A DNA stretch of 64,000 nucleotides from Cinclus cinclus (Eukaryota; Chordata; Aves; Passeriformes; Cinclidae): NCBI RefSeq assembly GCF_963662255.1, contig NC_085047.1, positions 22,821,258-22,885,257 of the forward strand, written 5' to 3'. This document shows, piece by piece, positions 11,049-23,477 of the stretch (within the stretch, counting starts at the first letter, position 1; every line of letters starts with the position of its first letter). A program made the translations under genes and the position numbers. The notes under the pieces are model-generated. The model did no database searches. It was not told where the DNA came from and was given only the letters and a program-made list of their open reading frames with translations.

Positions 11049-12429
11049 CGAGGAATACTTGCTGCCTTAAGTCGTTCCATGCTCAAGGCATTCATCAGAG
11101 CAACACAGTGTGGGAAAAGAGGAGGGAACATTGCAGGACAAATTTCTATGCCGGGACATTATTGTCTGCGAGACAGCTCTCCGGAGCGCTAGTATTTGGC
11201 CAGGCTGAAATCAGCGCCACGGGAAGCCAATCTGACAAGCGGAGTGCAAACGAGCGCGGCGATATGGGGCCGCTTGGCAGGTGGCCGAAGAAAGACGGCT
11301 GCCCCGTGAATGTGGTGCCAGAAGGCAAGTTTCAGCAGGGCGTTCCGGGCCAGCTCAATGTGCAGCCGCAGTTGTTCTAGGCGAGTTCTAGCCGAGAAGC
11401 TTTCCGTCTCCATTCACGAGACAAGAAAGGCAGAAGGCAAGGGCACCCAGGGTTGAGAAGAAAAGTGCGCGTAGCGAGCTCGTTGCGGCAGAAGCGAAAG
11501 CCAGGAGCAGCGCGCTCGGTGCGAGAAGTAGAGGGCGCTTCGCCTCCTTGGGAAGGAAATGGCGTCTGGGCACGAACGACAGCCAGCGAAGCTTCAGGAA
11601 CAACAGGCTGTTCTGCTCAGCGTACGAGCCTGAAGTGAGTGGCAAGGGGTAAGCGGGCAGTTCCAAGGCATCTAGCTTTCCTGCTAGCAATGCCATTTCT
11701 ACCCTGCCGTGCAAAACGTTGTCCTTTGCCGTTATGCTCCGAGATGCAGAGAGCACGTCGGCAGACGCAGTGCAGAGGGAAAGGACACAGTATCCTTGGG
11801 AGTGTGACGCCGCTTAGGCGGGCAAAGCAGAAAGGTGCCGCCCTGCACCGGCTTTGACTGCCTGAGCTTCCTTGCTAGGACAGCACCTGTCGAAAGCTGG
11901 CAACTAGGCTGCCAGAGTGCAGAATGTAGGCGGTGCGGCACGCTTGCTTGCCGAAAGCCAGTATCAGCGAGACAGCGTGCTAGGCTCTGTTTCACAGCTC
12001 CTTGGAGAACACGCACTTGAAGAATGCCGTCTCTGTTCCGCAAAAGCTCTGCCCCAGTGAAAGGTGGAAGAAGCAGCCTGTGGCCACGGGCAGAGCTGGT
12101 CAACAGCTGCGCCTAACTTTCCCAAGCTGCGAGAGCATTCGCAGCCGAGTTCTGCTTTGACAGAGCTATTGGTGAACTTTTGCAGTCCCGGAAGCTGCTG
12201 AAACCAAGGCTGTGTTCCGCCTCTTCATTCTTGGCTTTCTGTGCTCCAGCGAGTTGTCAAGCTCGGACACGGCATTCAGCTTTGCCGCCTCTCTGCACGG
12301 AAAGCACTAGACAGAACTAGTGTGCTTCGTGCATGCTCTCTCCTCGCTTTTATGGTCACGGCTCTGCTTTTTGCTTGGCAGCGTTCACAGGGTCCACGGC
12401 GTACCTCTTGCACGGCGAGAGGTGGCCGG
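11049..12429 (+). repeat. Satellite copy 9, AG/513G variant
   Basis: Markers are 17C, AG at 445-446, 513G, 970T, 1136A, 1366G, matching copies 4 and 5 by eye. Confidence 0.98.
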
Positions 12430-13810
12430 CGAGGAATACTTGCTGCCTTAAGTCGTTCCATGCTCAAGGCATTCATCAGAGCAACACAGTGTGGGAAAAG
12501 AGGAGGGAACATTGCAGGACAAATTTCTATGCCGGGACATTATTGTCTGCGAGACAGCTCTCCGGAGCGCTAGTATTTGGCCAGGCTGAAATCAGCGCCA
12601 CGGGAAGCCAATCTGACAAGCGGAGTGCAAACGAGCGCGGCGATATGGGGCCGCTTGGCAGGTGGCCGAAGAAAGACGGCTGCCCCGTGAATGTGGTGCC
12701 AGAAGGCAAGTTTCAGCAGGGCGTTCCGGGCCAGCTCAATGTGCAGCCGCAGTTGTTCTAGGCGAGTTCTAGCCGAGAAGCTTTCCGTCTCCATTCACGA
12801 GACAAGAAAGGCAGAAGGCAAGGGCACCCAGGGTTGAGAAGAAAAGTGCGCGTAGCGAGCTCGTTGCGGCAGAAGCGAAAGCCAGGAGCAGCGCGCTCGG
12901 TGCGAGAAGTAGAGGGCGCTTCGCCTCCTTGGGAAGGAAATCGCGTCTGGGCACGAACGACAGCCAGCGAAGCTTCAGGAACAACAGGCTGTTCTGCTCA
13001 GCGTACGAGCCTGAAGTGAGTGGCAAGGGGTAAGCGGGCATTTCCAAGGCATCTAGCTTTCCTGCTAGCAATGCCATTTCTACCCTGCCGTGCAAAACGT
13101 TGTCCTTTGCCGTTATGCTCCGAGATGCAGAGAGCACGTCGGCAGACGCAGTGCAGAGGGAAAGGACACAGTATCCTTGGGAGTGTGACGCCGCTTAGGC
13201 GGGCAAAGCAGAAAGGTGCCGCCCTGCACCGGCTTTGACTGCCTGAGCTTCCTTGCTAGGACAGCACCTGTCGAAAGCTGGCAACTAGGCTGCCAGAGTG
13301 CAGAATGTAGGCGGTGCGGCACGCTTGCTTGCCGAAAGCCAGTATCAGCGAGACAGCGTGCTAGGCTCTGTTTCACAGCTCCTTGGAGAACACGCACTGG
13401 AAGAATGCCGTCTCTGTTCCGCAAAAGCTCTGCCCCAGTGAGAGGTGGAAGAAGCAGCCTGTGGCCACGGGCAGAGCTGGTCAACAGCTGCGCCTAACTT
13501 TCCCAAGCTGCGAGAGCATTCGCAGCCGAGTTCTGCTTTGACAGAGCTATTGGTGAACTTTTGCAGTCCCGGAAGCTGCTGAAACCAAGGCTGTGTTCCG
13601 CCTCTTCATTCTTGGCTTTCTGTGCTCCAGCGAGTTGTCAAGCTCGGACACGGCATTCAGCTTTGCCGCCTCTCTGCACGGAAAGCACTAGACAGAACTA
13701 GTGTGCTTCGTGCATGCTCTCTCCTCGCTTTTATGGTCACGGCTCTGCTTTTTGCTTGGCAGCGTTCTCAGGGTCCACGGCGTACCTCTTGCACAGCGAG
13801 AGGTGGCCGG
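12430..13810 (+). repeat. Satellite copy 10, 612T/970G/1013G variant
   Basis: It shares 612T, 970G and 1013G with copy 3 but has 17C and 1366A. A private A-to-T change lies at 13768. It is the first copy from the left with 1366A. Confidence 0.98.
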
Positions 13811-15191
13811 CGAGGAATACTTGCTGGCTTAAGTCGTTCCATGCTCAAGGCATTCATCAGAGCAACACAGTGTGGGAAAAGAGGAGGGAACATTGCAGGA
13901 CAAATTTCTATGCCGGGACATTATTGTCTGCGAGACAGCTCTCCGGAGCGCTAGTATTTGGCCAGGCTGAAATCAGCGCCACGGGAAGCCAATCTGACAA
14001 GCGGAGTGCAAACGAGCGCGGCGATATGGGGCCGCTTGGCAGGTGGCCGAAGAAAGACGGCTGCCCCGTGAATGTGGTGCCAGAAGGCAAGTTTCAGCAG
14101 GGCGTTCCGGGCCAGCTCAATGTGCAGCCGCAGTTGTTCTAGGCGAGTTCTAGCCGAGAAGCTTTCCGTCTCCATTCACGAGACAAGAAAGGCAGAAGGC
14201 AAGGGCACCCAGGGTTGAGAAGAAAAGTGCGCGTAGCGAGCTCGTTGCGGCAGAAGCGAAAGCCAGGAGCAGCGCCCTCGGTGCGAGAAGTAGAGGGCGC
14301 TTCGCCTCCTTGGGAAGGAAATGGCGTCTGGGCACGAACGACAGCCAGCGAAGCTTCAGGAACAACAGGCTGTTCTGCTCAGCGTACGAGCCTGAAGTGA
14401 GTGGCAAGGGGTAAGCGGGCAGTTCCAAGGCATCTAGCTTTCCTGCTAGCAATGCCATTTCTACCCTGCCGTGCAAAACGTTGTCCTTTGCCGTTATGCT
14501 CCGAGATGCAGAGAGCACGTCGGCAGACGCAGTGCAGAGGGAAAGGACACAGTATCCTTGGGAGTGTGACGCCGCTTAGGCGGGCAAAGCAGAAAGGTGC
14601 CGCCCTGCACCGGCTTTGACTGCCTGAGCTTCCTTGCTAGGACAGCACCTGTCGAAAGCTGGCAACTAGGCTGCCAGAGTGCAGAATGTAGGCGGTGCGG
14701 CACGCTTGCTTGCCGAAAGCCAGTATCAGCGAGACAGCGTGCTAGGCTCTGTTTCACAGCTCCTTGGAGAACACGCACTTGAAGAATGCCGTCTCTGTTC
14801 CGCAAAAGCTCTGCCCCAGTGAAAGGTGGAAGAAGCAGCCTGTGGCCACGGGCAGAGCTGGTCAACAGCTGCGCCTAACTTTCCCAAGCTGCGAGAGCAT
14901 TCGCAGCCGAGTTCTGCTTTGACAGAGCTATTGGTGAACTTTTGCAGTCCCGGAAGCTGCTGAAACCAAGGCTGTGTTCCGCCTCTTCATTCTTGGCTTT
15001 CTGTGCTCCAGCGAGTTGTCAAGCTCGGACACGGCATTCAGCTTTGCCGCCTCTCTGCACGGAAAGCACTAGACAGAACTAGTGTGCTTCGTGCATGCTC
15101 TCTCCTCGCTTTTATGGTCACGGCTCTGCTTTTTGCTTGGCAGCGTTCACAGGGTCCACGGCGTACCTCTTGCACGGCGAGAGGTGGCCGG
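13811..15191 (+). repeat. Satellite copy 11, AG/513G variant
   Basis: Markers are 17G, AG at 445-446, 513G, 970T, 1136A, 1366G. A private G-to-C change at 14276 removes one CpG of a CGCG string. It is the last AG/513G copy. Confidence 0.98.
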
Positions 15192-16572
15192 CGAGGAATA
15201 CTTGCTGCCTTAAGTCGTTCCATGCTCAAGGCATTCATCAGAGCAACACAGTGTGGGAAAAGAGGAGGGAACATTGCAGGACAAATTTCTATGCCGGGAC
15301 ATTATTGTCTGCGAGACAGCTCTCCGGAGCGCTAGTATTTGGCCAGGCTGAAATCAGCGCCACGGGAAGCCAATCTGACAAGCGGAGTGCAAACGAGCGC
15401 GGCGATATGGGGCCGCTTGGCAGGTGGCCGAAGAAAGACGGCTGCCCCGTGAATGTGGTGCCAGAAGGCAAGTTTCAGCAGGGCGTTCCGGGCCAGCTCA
15501 ATGTGCAGCCGCAGTTGTTCTAGGCGAGTTCTAGCCGAGAAGCTTTCCGTCTCCATTCACGAGACAAGAAAGGCAGAAGGCAAGGGCACCCAGGGTTGAG
15601 AAGAAAAGTGCGCGTAGCGAGCTCGTTGCGGCAGAGGCGAAAGCCAGGAGCAGCGCGCTCGGTGCGAGAAGTAGAGGGCGCTTCGCCTCCTTGGGAAGGA
15701 AATCGCGTCTGGGCACGAACGACAGCCAGCGAAGCTTCAGGAACAACAGGCTGTTCTGCTCAGCGTACGAGCCTGAAGTGAGTGGCAAGGGGTAAGCGGG
15801 CAGTTCCAAGGCATCTAGCTTTCCTGCTAGCAATGCCATTTCTACCCTGCCGTGCAAAACGTTGTCCTTTGCCGTTATGCTCCGAGATGCAGAGAGCACG
15901 TCGGCAGACGCAGTGCAGAGGGAAAGGACACAGTATCCTTGGGAGTGTGACGCCGCTTAGGCGGGCAAAGCAGAAAGGTGCCGCCCTGCACCGGCTTTGA
16001 CTGCCTGAGCTTCCTTGCTAGGACAGCACCTGTCGAAAGCTGGCAACTAGGCTGCCAGAGTGCAGAATGTAGGCGGTGCGGCACGCTTGCTTGCCGAAAG
16101 CCAGTATCAGCGAGACAGCGTGCTAGGCTCTGTTTCACAGCTCCTTGGAGAACACGCACTTGAAGAATGCCGTCTCTGTTCCGCAAAAGCTCTGCCCCAG
16201 TGAAAGGTGGAAGAAGCAGCCTGTGGCCACGGGCAGAGCTGGTCAACAGCTGCGCCTAACTTTCCCAAGCTGCGAGAGCATTCGCAGCCGAGTTCTGCTT
16301 TGACAGAGCTATTGGTGAACTTTTGCGGTCCCGGAAGCTGCTGAAACCAAGGCTGTGTTCCGCCTCTTCATTCTTGGCTTTCTGTGCTCCAGCGAGTTGT
16401 CAAGCTCGGACACGGCATTCAGCTTTGCCGCCTCTCTGCACGGAAAGCACTAGACAGAACTAGTGTGCTTCGTGCATGCTCTCTCCTCGCTTTTATGGTC
16501 ACGGCTCTGCTTTTTGCTTGGCAGCGTTCACAGGGTCCACGGCGTACCTCTTGCACGGCGAGAGGTGGCCGG
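15192..16572 (+). repeat. Satellite copy 12, first GG copy
   Basis: Markers are 17C, GG at 445-446, 513C, 606C, 970T, 1136G, 1366G. It is the first GG copy and the last 17C copy until copy 31. Confidence 0.98.
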
Positions 16573-17953
16573 CGAGGAATACTTGCTGGCTTAAGTCGTT
16601 CCATGCTCAAGGCATTCATCAGAGCAACACAGTGTGGGAAAAGAGGAGGGAACATTGCAGGACAAATTTCTATGCCGGGACATTATTGTCTGCGAGACAG
16701 CTCTCCGGAGCGCTAGTATTTGGCCAGGCTGAAATCAGCGCCACGGGAAGCCAATCTGACAAGCGGAGTGCAAACGAGCGCGGCGATATGGGGCCGCTTG
16801 GCAGGTGGCCGAAGAAAGACGGCTGCCCCGTGAATGTGGTGCCAGAAGGCAAGTTTCAGCAGGGCGTTCCGGGCCAGCTCAATGTGCAGCCGCAGTTGTT
16901 CTAGGCGAGTTCTAGCCGAGAAGCTTTCCGTCTCCATTCACGAGACAAGAAAGGCAGAAGGCAAGGGCACCCAGGGTTGAGAAGAAAAGTGCGCGTAGCG
17001 AGCTCGTTGCGGCAGAGGCGAAAGCCAGGAGCAGCGCGCTCGGTGCGAGAAGTAGAGGGCGCTTCGCCTCCTTGGGAAGGAAATGGCGTCTGGGCACGAA
17101 CGACAGCCAGCGAAGCTTCAGGAACAACAGGCTGTTCTGCTCAGCGTACGAGCCTGAAGTGAGTGGCAAGGGGTAAGCGGGCAGTTCCAAGGCATCTAGC
17201 TTTCCTGCTAGCAATGCCATTTCTACCCTGCCGTGCAAAACGTTGTCCTTTGCCGTTATGCTCCGAGATGCAGAGAGCACGTCGGCAGACGCAGTGCAGA
17301 GGGAAAGGACACAGTATCCTTGGGAGTGTGACGCCGCTTAGGCGGGCAAAGCAGAAAGGTGCCGCCCTGCACCGGCTTTGACTGCCTGAGCTTCCTTGCT
17401 AGGACAGCACCTGTCGAAAGCTGGCAACTAGGCTGCCAGAGTGCAGAATGTAGGCGGTGCGGCACGCTTGCTTGCCGAAAGCCAGTATCAGCGAGACAGC
17501 GTGCTAGGCTCTGTTTCACAGCTCCTTGGAGAACACGCACTTGAAGAATGCCGTCTCTGTTCCGCAAAAGCTCTGCCCCAGTGAAAGGTGGAAGAAGCAG
17601 CCTGTGGCCACGGGCAGAGCTGGTCAACAGCTGCGCCTAACTTTCCCAAGCTGCGAGAGCATTCGCAGCCGAGTTCTGCTTTGACAGAGCTATTGGTGAA
17701 CTTTTGCAGTCCCGGAAGCTGCTGAAACCAAGGCTGTGTTCCGCCTCTTCATTCTTGGCTTTCTGTGCTCCAGCGAGTTGTCAAGCTCGGACACGGCATT
17801 CAGCTTTGCCGCCTCTCTGCACGGAAAGCACTAGACAGAACTAGTGTGCTTCGTGCATGCTCTCTCCTCGCTTTTATGGTCACGGCTCTGCTTTTTGCTT
17901 GGCAGCGTTCACAGGGTCCACGGCGTACCTCTTGCACGGCGAGAGGTGGCCGG
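16573..17953 (+). repeat. Satellite copy 13, GG/513G mosaic
   Basis: It combines GG at 445-446 (middle-domain state) with 513G and 1136A (left-domain states), plus 17G. This combination occurs only once without the A deletion and looks recombinant. Confidence 0.98.
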
Positions 17954-19334
17954 CGAGGAATACTTGCTGGCTTAAGTCGTTCCATGCTCAAGGCATTCAT
18001 CAGAGCAACACAGTGTGGGAAAAGAGGAGGGAACATTGCAGGACAAATTTCTATGCCGGGACATTATTGTCTGCGAGACAGCTCTCCGGAGCGCTAGTAT
18101 TTGGCCAGGCTGAAATCAGCGCCACGGGAAGCCAATCTGACAAGCGGAGTGCAAACGAGCGCGGCGATATGGGGCCGCTTGGCAGGTGGCCGAAGAAAGA
18201 CGGCTGCCCCGTGAATGTGGTGCCAGAAGGCAAGTTTCAGCAGGGCGTTCCGGGCCAGCTCAATGTGCAGCCGCAGTTGTTCTAGGCGAGTTCTAGCCGA
18301 GAAACTTTCCGTCTCCATTCACGAGACAAGAAAGGCAGAAGGCAAGGGCACCCAGGGTTGAGAAGAAAAGTGCGCGTAGCGAGCTCGTTGCGGCAGAGGC
18401 GAAAGCCAGGAGCAGCGCGCTCGGTGCGAGAAGTAGAGGGCGCTTCGCCTCCTTGGGAAGGAAATCGCGTCTGGGCACGAACGACAGCCAGCGAAGCTTC
18501 AGGAACAACAGGCTGTTCTGCTCAGCGTACGAGCCTGAAGTGAGTGGCAAGGGGTAAGCGGGCAGTTCCAAGGCATCTAGCTTTCCTGCTAGCAATGCCA
18601 TTTCTACCCTGCCGTGCAAAACGTTGTCCTTTGCCGTTATGCTCCGAGATGCAGAGAGCACGTCGGCAGACGCAGTGCAGAGGGAAAGGACACAGTATCC
18701 TTGGGAGTGTGACGCCGCTTAGGCGGGCAAAGCAGAAAGGTGCCGCCCTGCACCGGCTTTGACTGCCTGAGCTTCCTTGCTAGGACAGCACCTGTCGAAA
18801 GCTGGCAACTAGGCTGCCAGAGTGCAGAATGTAGGCGGTGCGGCACGCTTGCTTGCCGAAAGCCAGTATCAGCGAGACAGCGTGCTAGGCTCTGTTTCAC
18901 AGCTCCTTGGAGAACACGCACTTGAAGAATGCCGTCTCTGTTCCGCAAAAGCTCTGCCCCAGTGAAAGGTGGAAGAAGCAGCCTGTGGCCACGGGCAGAG
19001 CTGGTCAACAGCTGCGCCTAACTTTCCCAAGCTGCGAGAGCATTCGCAGCCGAGTTCTGCTTTGACAGAGCTATTGGTGAACTTTTGCGGTCCCGGAAGC
19101 TGCTGAAACCAAGGCTGTGTTCCGCCTCTTCATTCTTGGCTTTCTGTGCTCCAGCGAGTTGTCAAGCTCGGACACGGCATTCAGCTTTGCCGCCTCTCTG
19201 CACGGAAAGCACTAGACAGAACTAGTGTGCTTCGTGCATGCTCTCTCCTCGCTTTTATGGTCACGGCTCTGCTTTTTGCTTGGCAGCGTTCACAGGGTCC
19301 ACGGCGTACCTCTTGCACGGCGAGAGGTGGCCGG
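17954..19334 (+). repeat. Satellite copy 14, R type
   Basis: Markers are 17G, GG at 445-446, 513C, 970T, 1136G, 1366G. A private G-to-A change lies at 18304. It begins the four-copy pattern repeated at copies 22-25. Confidence 0.98.
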
Positions 19335-20715
19335 CGAGGAATACTTGCTGGCTTAAGTCGTTCCATGCTCAAGGCATTCATCAGAGCAACACAGTGTGGG
19401 AAAAGAGGAGGGAACATTGCAGGACAAATTTCTATGCCGGGACATTATTGTCTGCGAGACAGCTCTCCGGAGCGCTAGTATTTGGCCAGGCTGAAATCAG
19501 CGCCACGGGAAGCCAATCTGACAAGCGGAGTGCAAACGAGCGCGGCGATATGGGGCCGCTTGGCAGGTGGCCGAAGAAAGACGGCTGCCCCGTGAATGTG
19601 GTGCCAGAAGGCAAGTTTCAGCAGGGCGTTCCGGGCCAGCTCAATGTGCAGCCGCAGTTGTTCTAGGCGAGTTCTAGCCGAGAAGCTTTCCGTCTCCATT
19701 CACGAGACAAGAAAGGCAGAAGGCAAGGGCACCCAGGGTTGAGAAGAAAAGTGCGCGTAGCGAGCTCGTTGCGGCAGAAGCGAAAGCCAGGAGCAGCGCG
19801 CTCGGTGCGAGAAGTAGAGGGCGCTTCGCCTCCTTGGGAAGGAAATCGCGTCTGGGCACGAACGACAGCCAGCGAAGCTTCAGGAACAACAGGCTGTTCT
19901 GCTCAGCGTACGAGCCTGAAGTGAGTGGCAAGGGGTAAGCGGGCAGTTCCAAGGCATCTAGCTTTCCTGCTAGCAATGCCATTTCTACCCTGCCGTGCAA
20001 AACGTTGTCCTTTGCCGTTATGCTCCGAGATGCAGAGAGCACGTCGGCAGACGCAGTGCAGAGGGAAAGGACACAGTATCCTTGGGAGTGTGACGCCGCT
20101 TAGGCGGGCAAAGCAGAAAGGTGCCGCCCTGCACCGGCTTTGACTGCCTGAGCTTCCTTGCTAGGACAGCACCTGTCGAAAGCTGGCAACTAGGCTGCCA
20201 GAGTGCAGAATGTAGGCGGTGCGGCACGCTTGCTTGCCGAAAGCCAGTATCAGCGAGACAGCGTGCTAGGCTCTGTTTCACAGCTCCTTGGAGAACACGC
20301 ACTTGAAGAATGCCGTCTCTGTTCCGCAAAAGCTCTGCCCCAGTGAAAGGTGGAAGAAGCAGCCTGTGGCCACGGGCAGAGCTGGTCAACAGCTGCGCCT
20401 AACTTTCCCAAGCTGCGAGAGCATTCGCAGCCGAGTTCTGCTTTGACAGAGCTATTGGTGAACTTTTGCAGTCCCGGAAGCTGCTGAAACCAAGGCTGTG
20501 TTCCGCCTCTTCATTCTTGGCTTTCTGTGCTCCAGCGAGTTGTCAAGCTCGGACACGGCATTCAGCTTTGCCGCCTCTCTGCACGGAAAGCACTAGACAG
20601 AACTAGTGTGCTTCGTGCATGCTCTCTCCTCGCTTTTATGGTCACGGCTCTGCTTTTTGCTTGGCAGCGTTCACAGGGTCCACGGCGTACCTCTTGCACG
20701 GCGAGAGGTGGCCGG
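19335..20715 (+). repeat. Satellite copy 15, K type
   Basis: Markers are 17G, AG at 445-446, 513C, 606C, 970T, 1136A, 1366G. It is the counterpart of copy 23 in the eight-unit-spaced block. Confidence 0.98.
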
Positions 20716-22096
20716 CGAGGAATACTTGCTGGCTTAAGTCGTTCCATGCTCAAGGCATTCATCAGAGCAACACAGTGTGGGAAAAGAGGAGGGAACATTG
20801 CAGGACAAATTTCTATGCCGGGACATTATTGTCTGCGAGACAGCTCTCCGGAGCGCTAGTATTTGGCCAGGCTGAAATCAGCGCCACGGGAAGCCAATCT
20901 GACAAGCGGAGTGCAAACGAGCGCGGCGATATGGGGCCGCTTGGCAGGTGGCCGAAGAAAGACGGCTGCCCCGTGAATGTGGTGCCAGAAGGCAAGTTTC
21001 AGCAGGGCGTTCCGGGCCAGCTCAATGTGCAGCCGCAGTTGTTCTAGGCGAGTTCTAGCCGAGAAGCTTTCCGTCTCCATTCACGAGACAAGAAAGGCAG
21101 AAGGCAAGGGCACCCAGGGTTGAGAAGAAAAGTGCGCGTAGCGAGCTCGTTGCGGCAGAAGCGAAAGCCAGGAGCAGCGCGCTCGGTGCGAGAAGTAGAG
21201 GGCGCTTCGCCTCCTTGGGAAGGAAATCGCGTCTGGGCACGAACGACAGCCAGCGAAGCTTCAGGAACAACAGGCTGTTCTGCTCAGCGTACGAGCCTAA
21301 AGTGAGTGGCAAGGGGTAAGCGGGCAGTTCCAAGGCATCTAGCTTTCCTGCTAGCAATGCCATTTCTACCCTGCCGTGCAAAACGTTGTCCTTTGCCGTT
21401 ATGCTCCGAGATGCAGAGAGCACGTCGGCAGACGCAGTGCAGAGGGAAAGGACACAGTATCCTTGGGAGTGTGACGCCGCTTAGGCGGGCAAAGCAGAAA
21501 GGTGCCGCCCTGCACCGGCTTTGACTGCCTGAGCTTCCTTGCTAGGACAGCACCTGTCGAAAGCTGGCAACTAGGCTGCCAGAGTGCAGAATGTAGGCGG
21601 TGCGGCACGCTTGCTTGCCGAAAGCCAGTATCAGCGAGACAGCGTGCTAGGCTCTGTTTCACAGCTCCTTGGAGAACACGCACTTGAAGAATGCCGTCTC
21701 TGTTCCGCAAAAGCTCTGCCCCAGTGAAAGGTGGAAGAAGCAGCCTGTGGCCACGGGCAGAGCTGGTCAACAGCTGCGCCTAACTTTCCCAAGCTGCGAG
21801 AGCATTCGCAGCCGAGTTCTGCTTTGACAGAGCTATTGGTGAACTTTTGCAGTCCCGGAAGCTGCTGAAACCAAGGCTGTGTTCCGCCTCTTCATTCTTG
21901 GCTTTCTGTGCTCCAGCGAGTTGTCAAGCTCGGACACGGCATTCAGCTTTGCCGCCTCTCTGCACGGAAAGCACTAGACAGAACTAGTGTGCTTCGTGCA
22001 TGCTCTCTCCTCGCTTTTATGGTCACGGCTCTGCTTTTTGCTTGGCAGCGTTCACAGGGTCCACGGCGTACCTCTTGCACGGCGAGAGGTGGCCGG
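20716..22096 (+). repeat. Satellite copy 16, K type with 21299A
   Basis: K type as copy 15, plus a G-to-A change at 21299 that is shared only with copy 24 (32348), eleven kilobases away. Confidence 0.98.
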
Positions 22097-23477
22097 CGAG
22101 GAATACTTGCTGGCTTAAGTCGTTCCATGCTCAAGGCATTCATCAGAGCAACACAGTGTGGGAAAAGAGGAGGGAACATTGCAGGACAAATTTCTATGCC
22201 GGGACATTATTGTCTGCGAGACAGCTCTCCGGAGCGCTAGTATTTGGCCAGGCTGAAATCAGCGCCACGGGAAGCCAATCTGACAAGCGGAGTGCAAACG
22301 AGCGCGGCGATATGGGGCCGCTTGGCAGGTGGCCGAAGAAAGACGGCTGCCCCGTGAATGTGGTGCCAGAAGGCAAGTTTCAGCAGGGCGTTCCGGGCCA
22401 GCTCAATGTGCAGCCGCAGTTGTTCTAGGCGAGTTCTAGCCGAGAAGCTTTCCGTCTCCATTCACGAGACAAGAAAGGCAGAAGGCAAGGGCACCCAGGG
22501 TTGAGAAGAAAAGTGCGCGTAGCGAGCTCGTTGCGGCAGAGGCGAAAGCCAGGAGCAGCGCGCTCGGTGCGAGAAGTAGAGGGCGCTTCGCCTCCTTGGG
22601 AAGGAAATCGCGTCTGGGCACGAACGACAGCCAGCGAAGCTTCAGGAACAACAGGCTGTTCTGCTCAGCGTACGAGCCTGAAGTGAGTGGCAAGGGGTAA
22701 GTGGGCAGTTCCAAGGCATCTAGCTTTCCTGCTAGCAATGCCATTTCTACCCTGCCGTGCAAAACGTTGTCCTTTGCCGTTATGCTCCGAGATGCAGAGA
22801 GCACGTCGGCAGACGCAGTGCAGAGGGAAAGGACACAGTATCCTTGGGAGTGTGACGCCGCTTAGGCGGGCAAAGCAGAAAGGTGCCGCCCTGCACCGGC
22901 TTTGACTGCCTGAGCTTCCTTGCTAGGACAGCACCTGTCGAAAGCTGGCAACTAGGCTGCCAGAGTGCAGAATGTAGGCGGTGCGGCACGCTTGCTTGCC
23001 GAAAGCCAGTATCAGCGAGACAGCGTGCTAGGCTCTGTTTCACAGCTCCTTGGAGAACACGCACTTGAAGAATGCCGTCTCTGTTCCGCAAAAGCTCTGC
23101 CCCAGTGAAAGGTGGAAGAAGCAGCCTGTGGCCACGGGCAGAGCTGGTCAACAGCTGCGCCTAACTTTCCCAAGCTGCGAGAGCATTCGCAGCCGAGTTC
23201 TGCTTTGACAGAGCTATTGGTGAACTTTTGCGGTCCCGGAAGCTGCTGAAACCAAGGCTGTGTTCCGCCTCTTCATTCTTGGCTTTCTGTGCTCCAGCGA
23301 GTTGTCAAGCTCGGACACGGCATTCAGCTTTGCCGCCTCTCTGCACGGAAAGCACTAGACAGAACTAGTGTGCTTCGTGCATGCTCTCTCCTCGCTTTTA
23401 TGGTCACGGCTCTGCTTTTTGCTTGGCAGCGTTCACAGGGTCCACGGCGTACCTCTTGCACGGCGAGAGGTGGCCGG
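22097..23477 (+). repeat. Satellite copy 17, R type with 606T
   Basis: Markers are 17G, GG at 445-446, 513C, 539C, 606T, 970T, 1136G, 1366G. It has the left-domain 606T without 539T, and is the counterpart of copy 25. Confidence 0.98.

Larger units (their letters stand above)
1..15191 (+). repeat. Left haplotype domain, copies 1-11
   Basis: This domain contains three intermixed variants. Copies 1, 4, 5, 7, 9 and 11 carry AG at 445-446 with G at 513. Copies 2, 6 and 8 carry GC at 445-446 with C at 513, T at 539 and T at 606. Copies 3 and 10 carry T at 612, G at 970 and G at 1013. All units are 1,381 bases and 458 is always A. GC at 445-446, T at 539 and the 612T/1013G pair are seen nowhere else in the window, and 513G recurs outside it only in copies 13 and 40. 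Confidence 0.85.
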
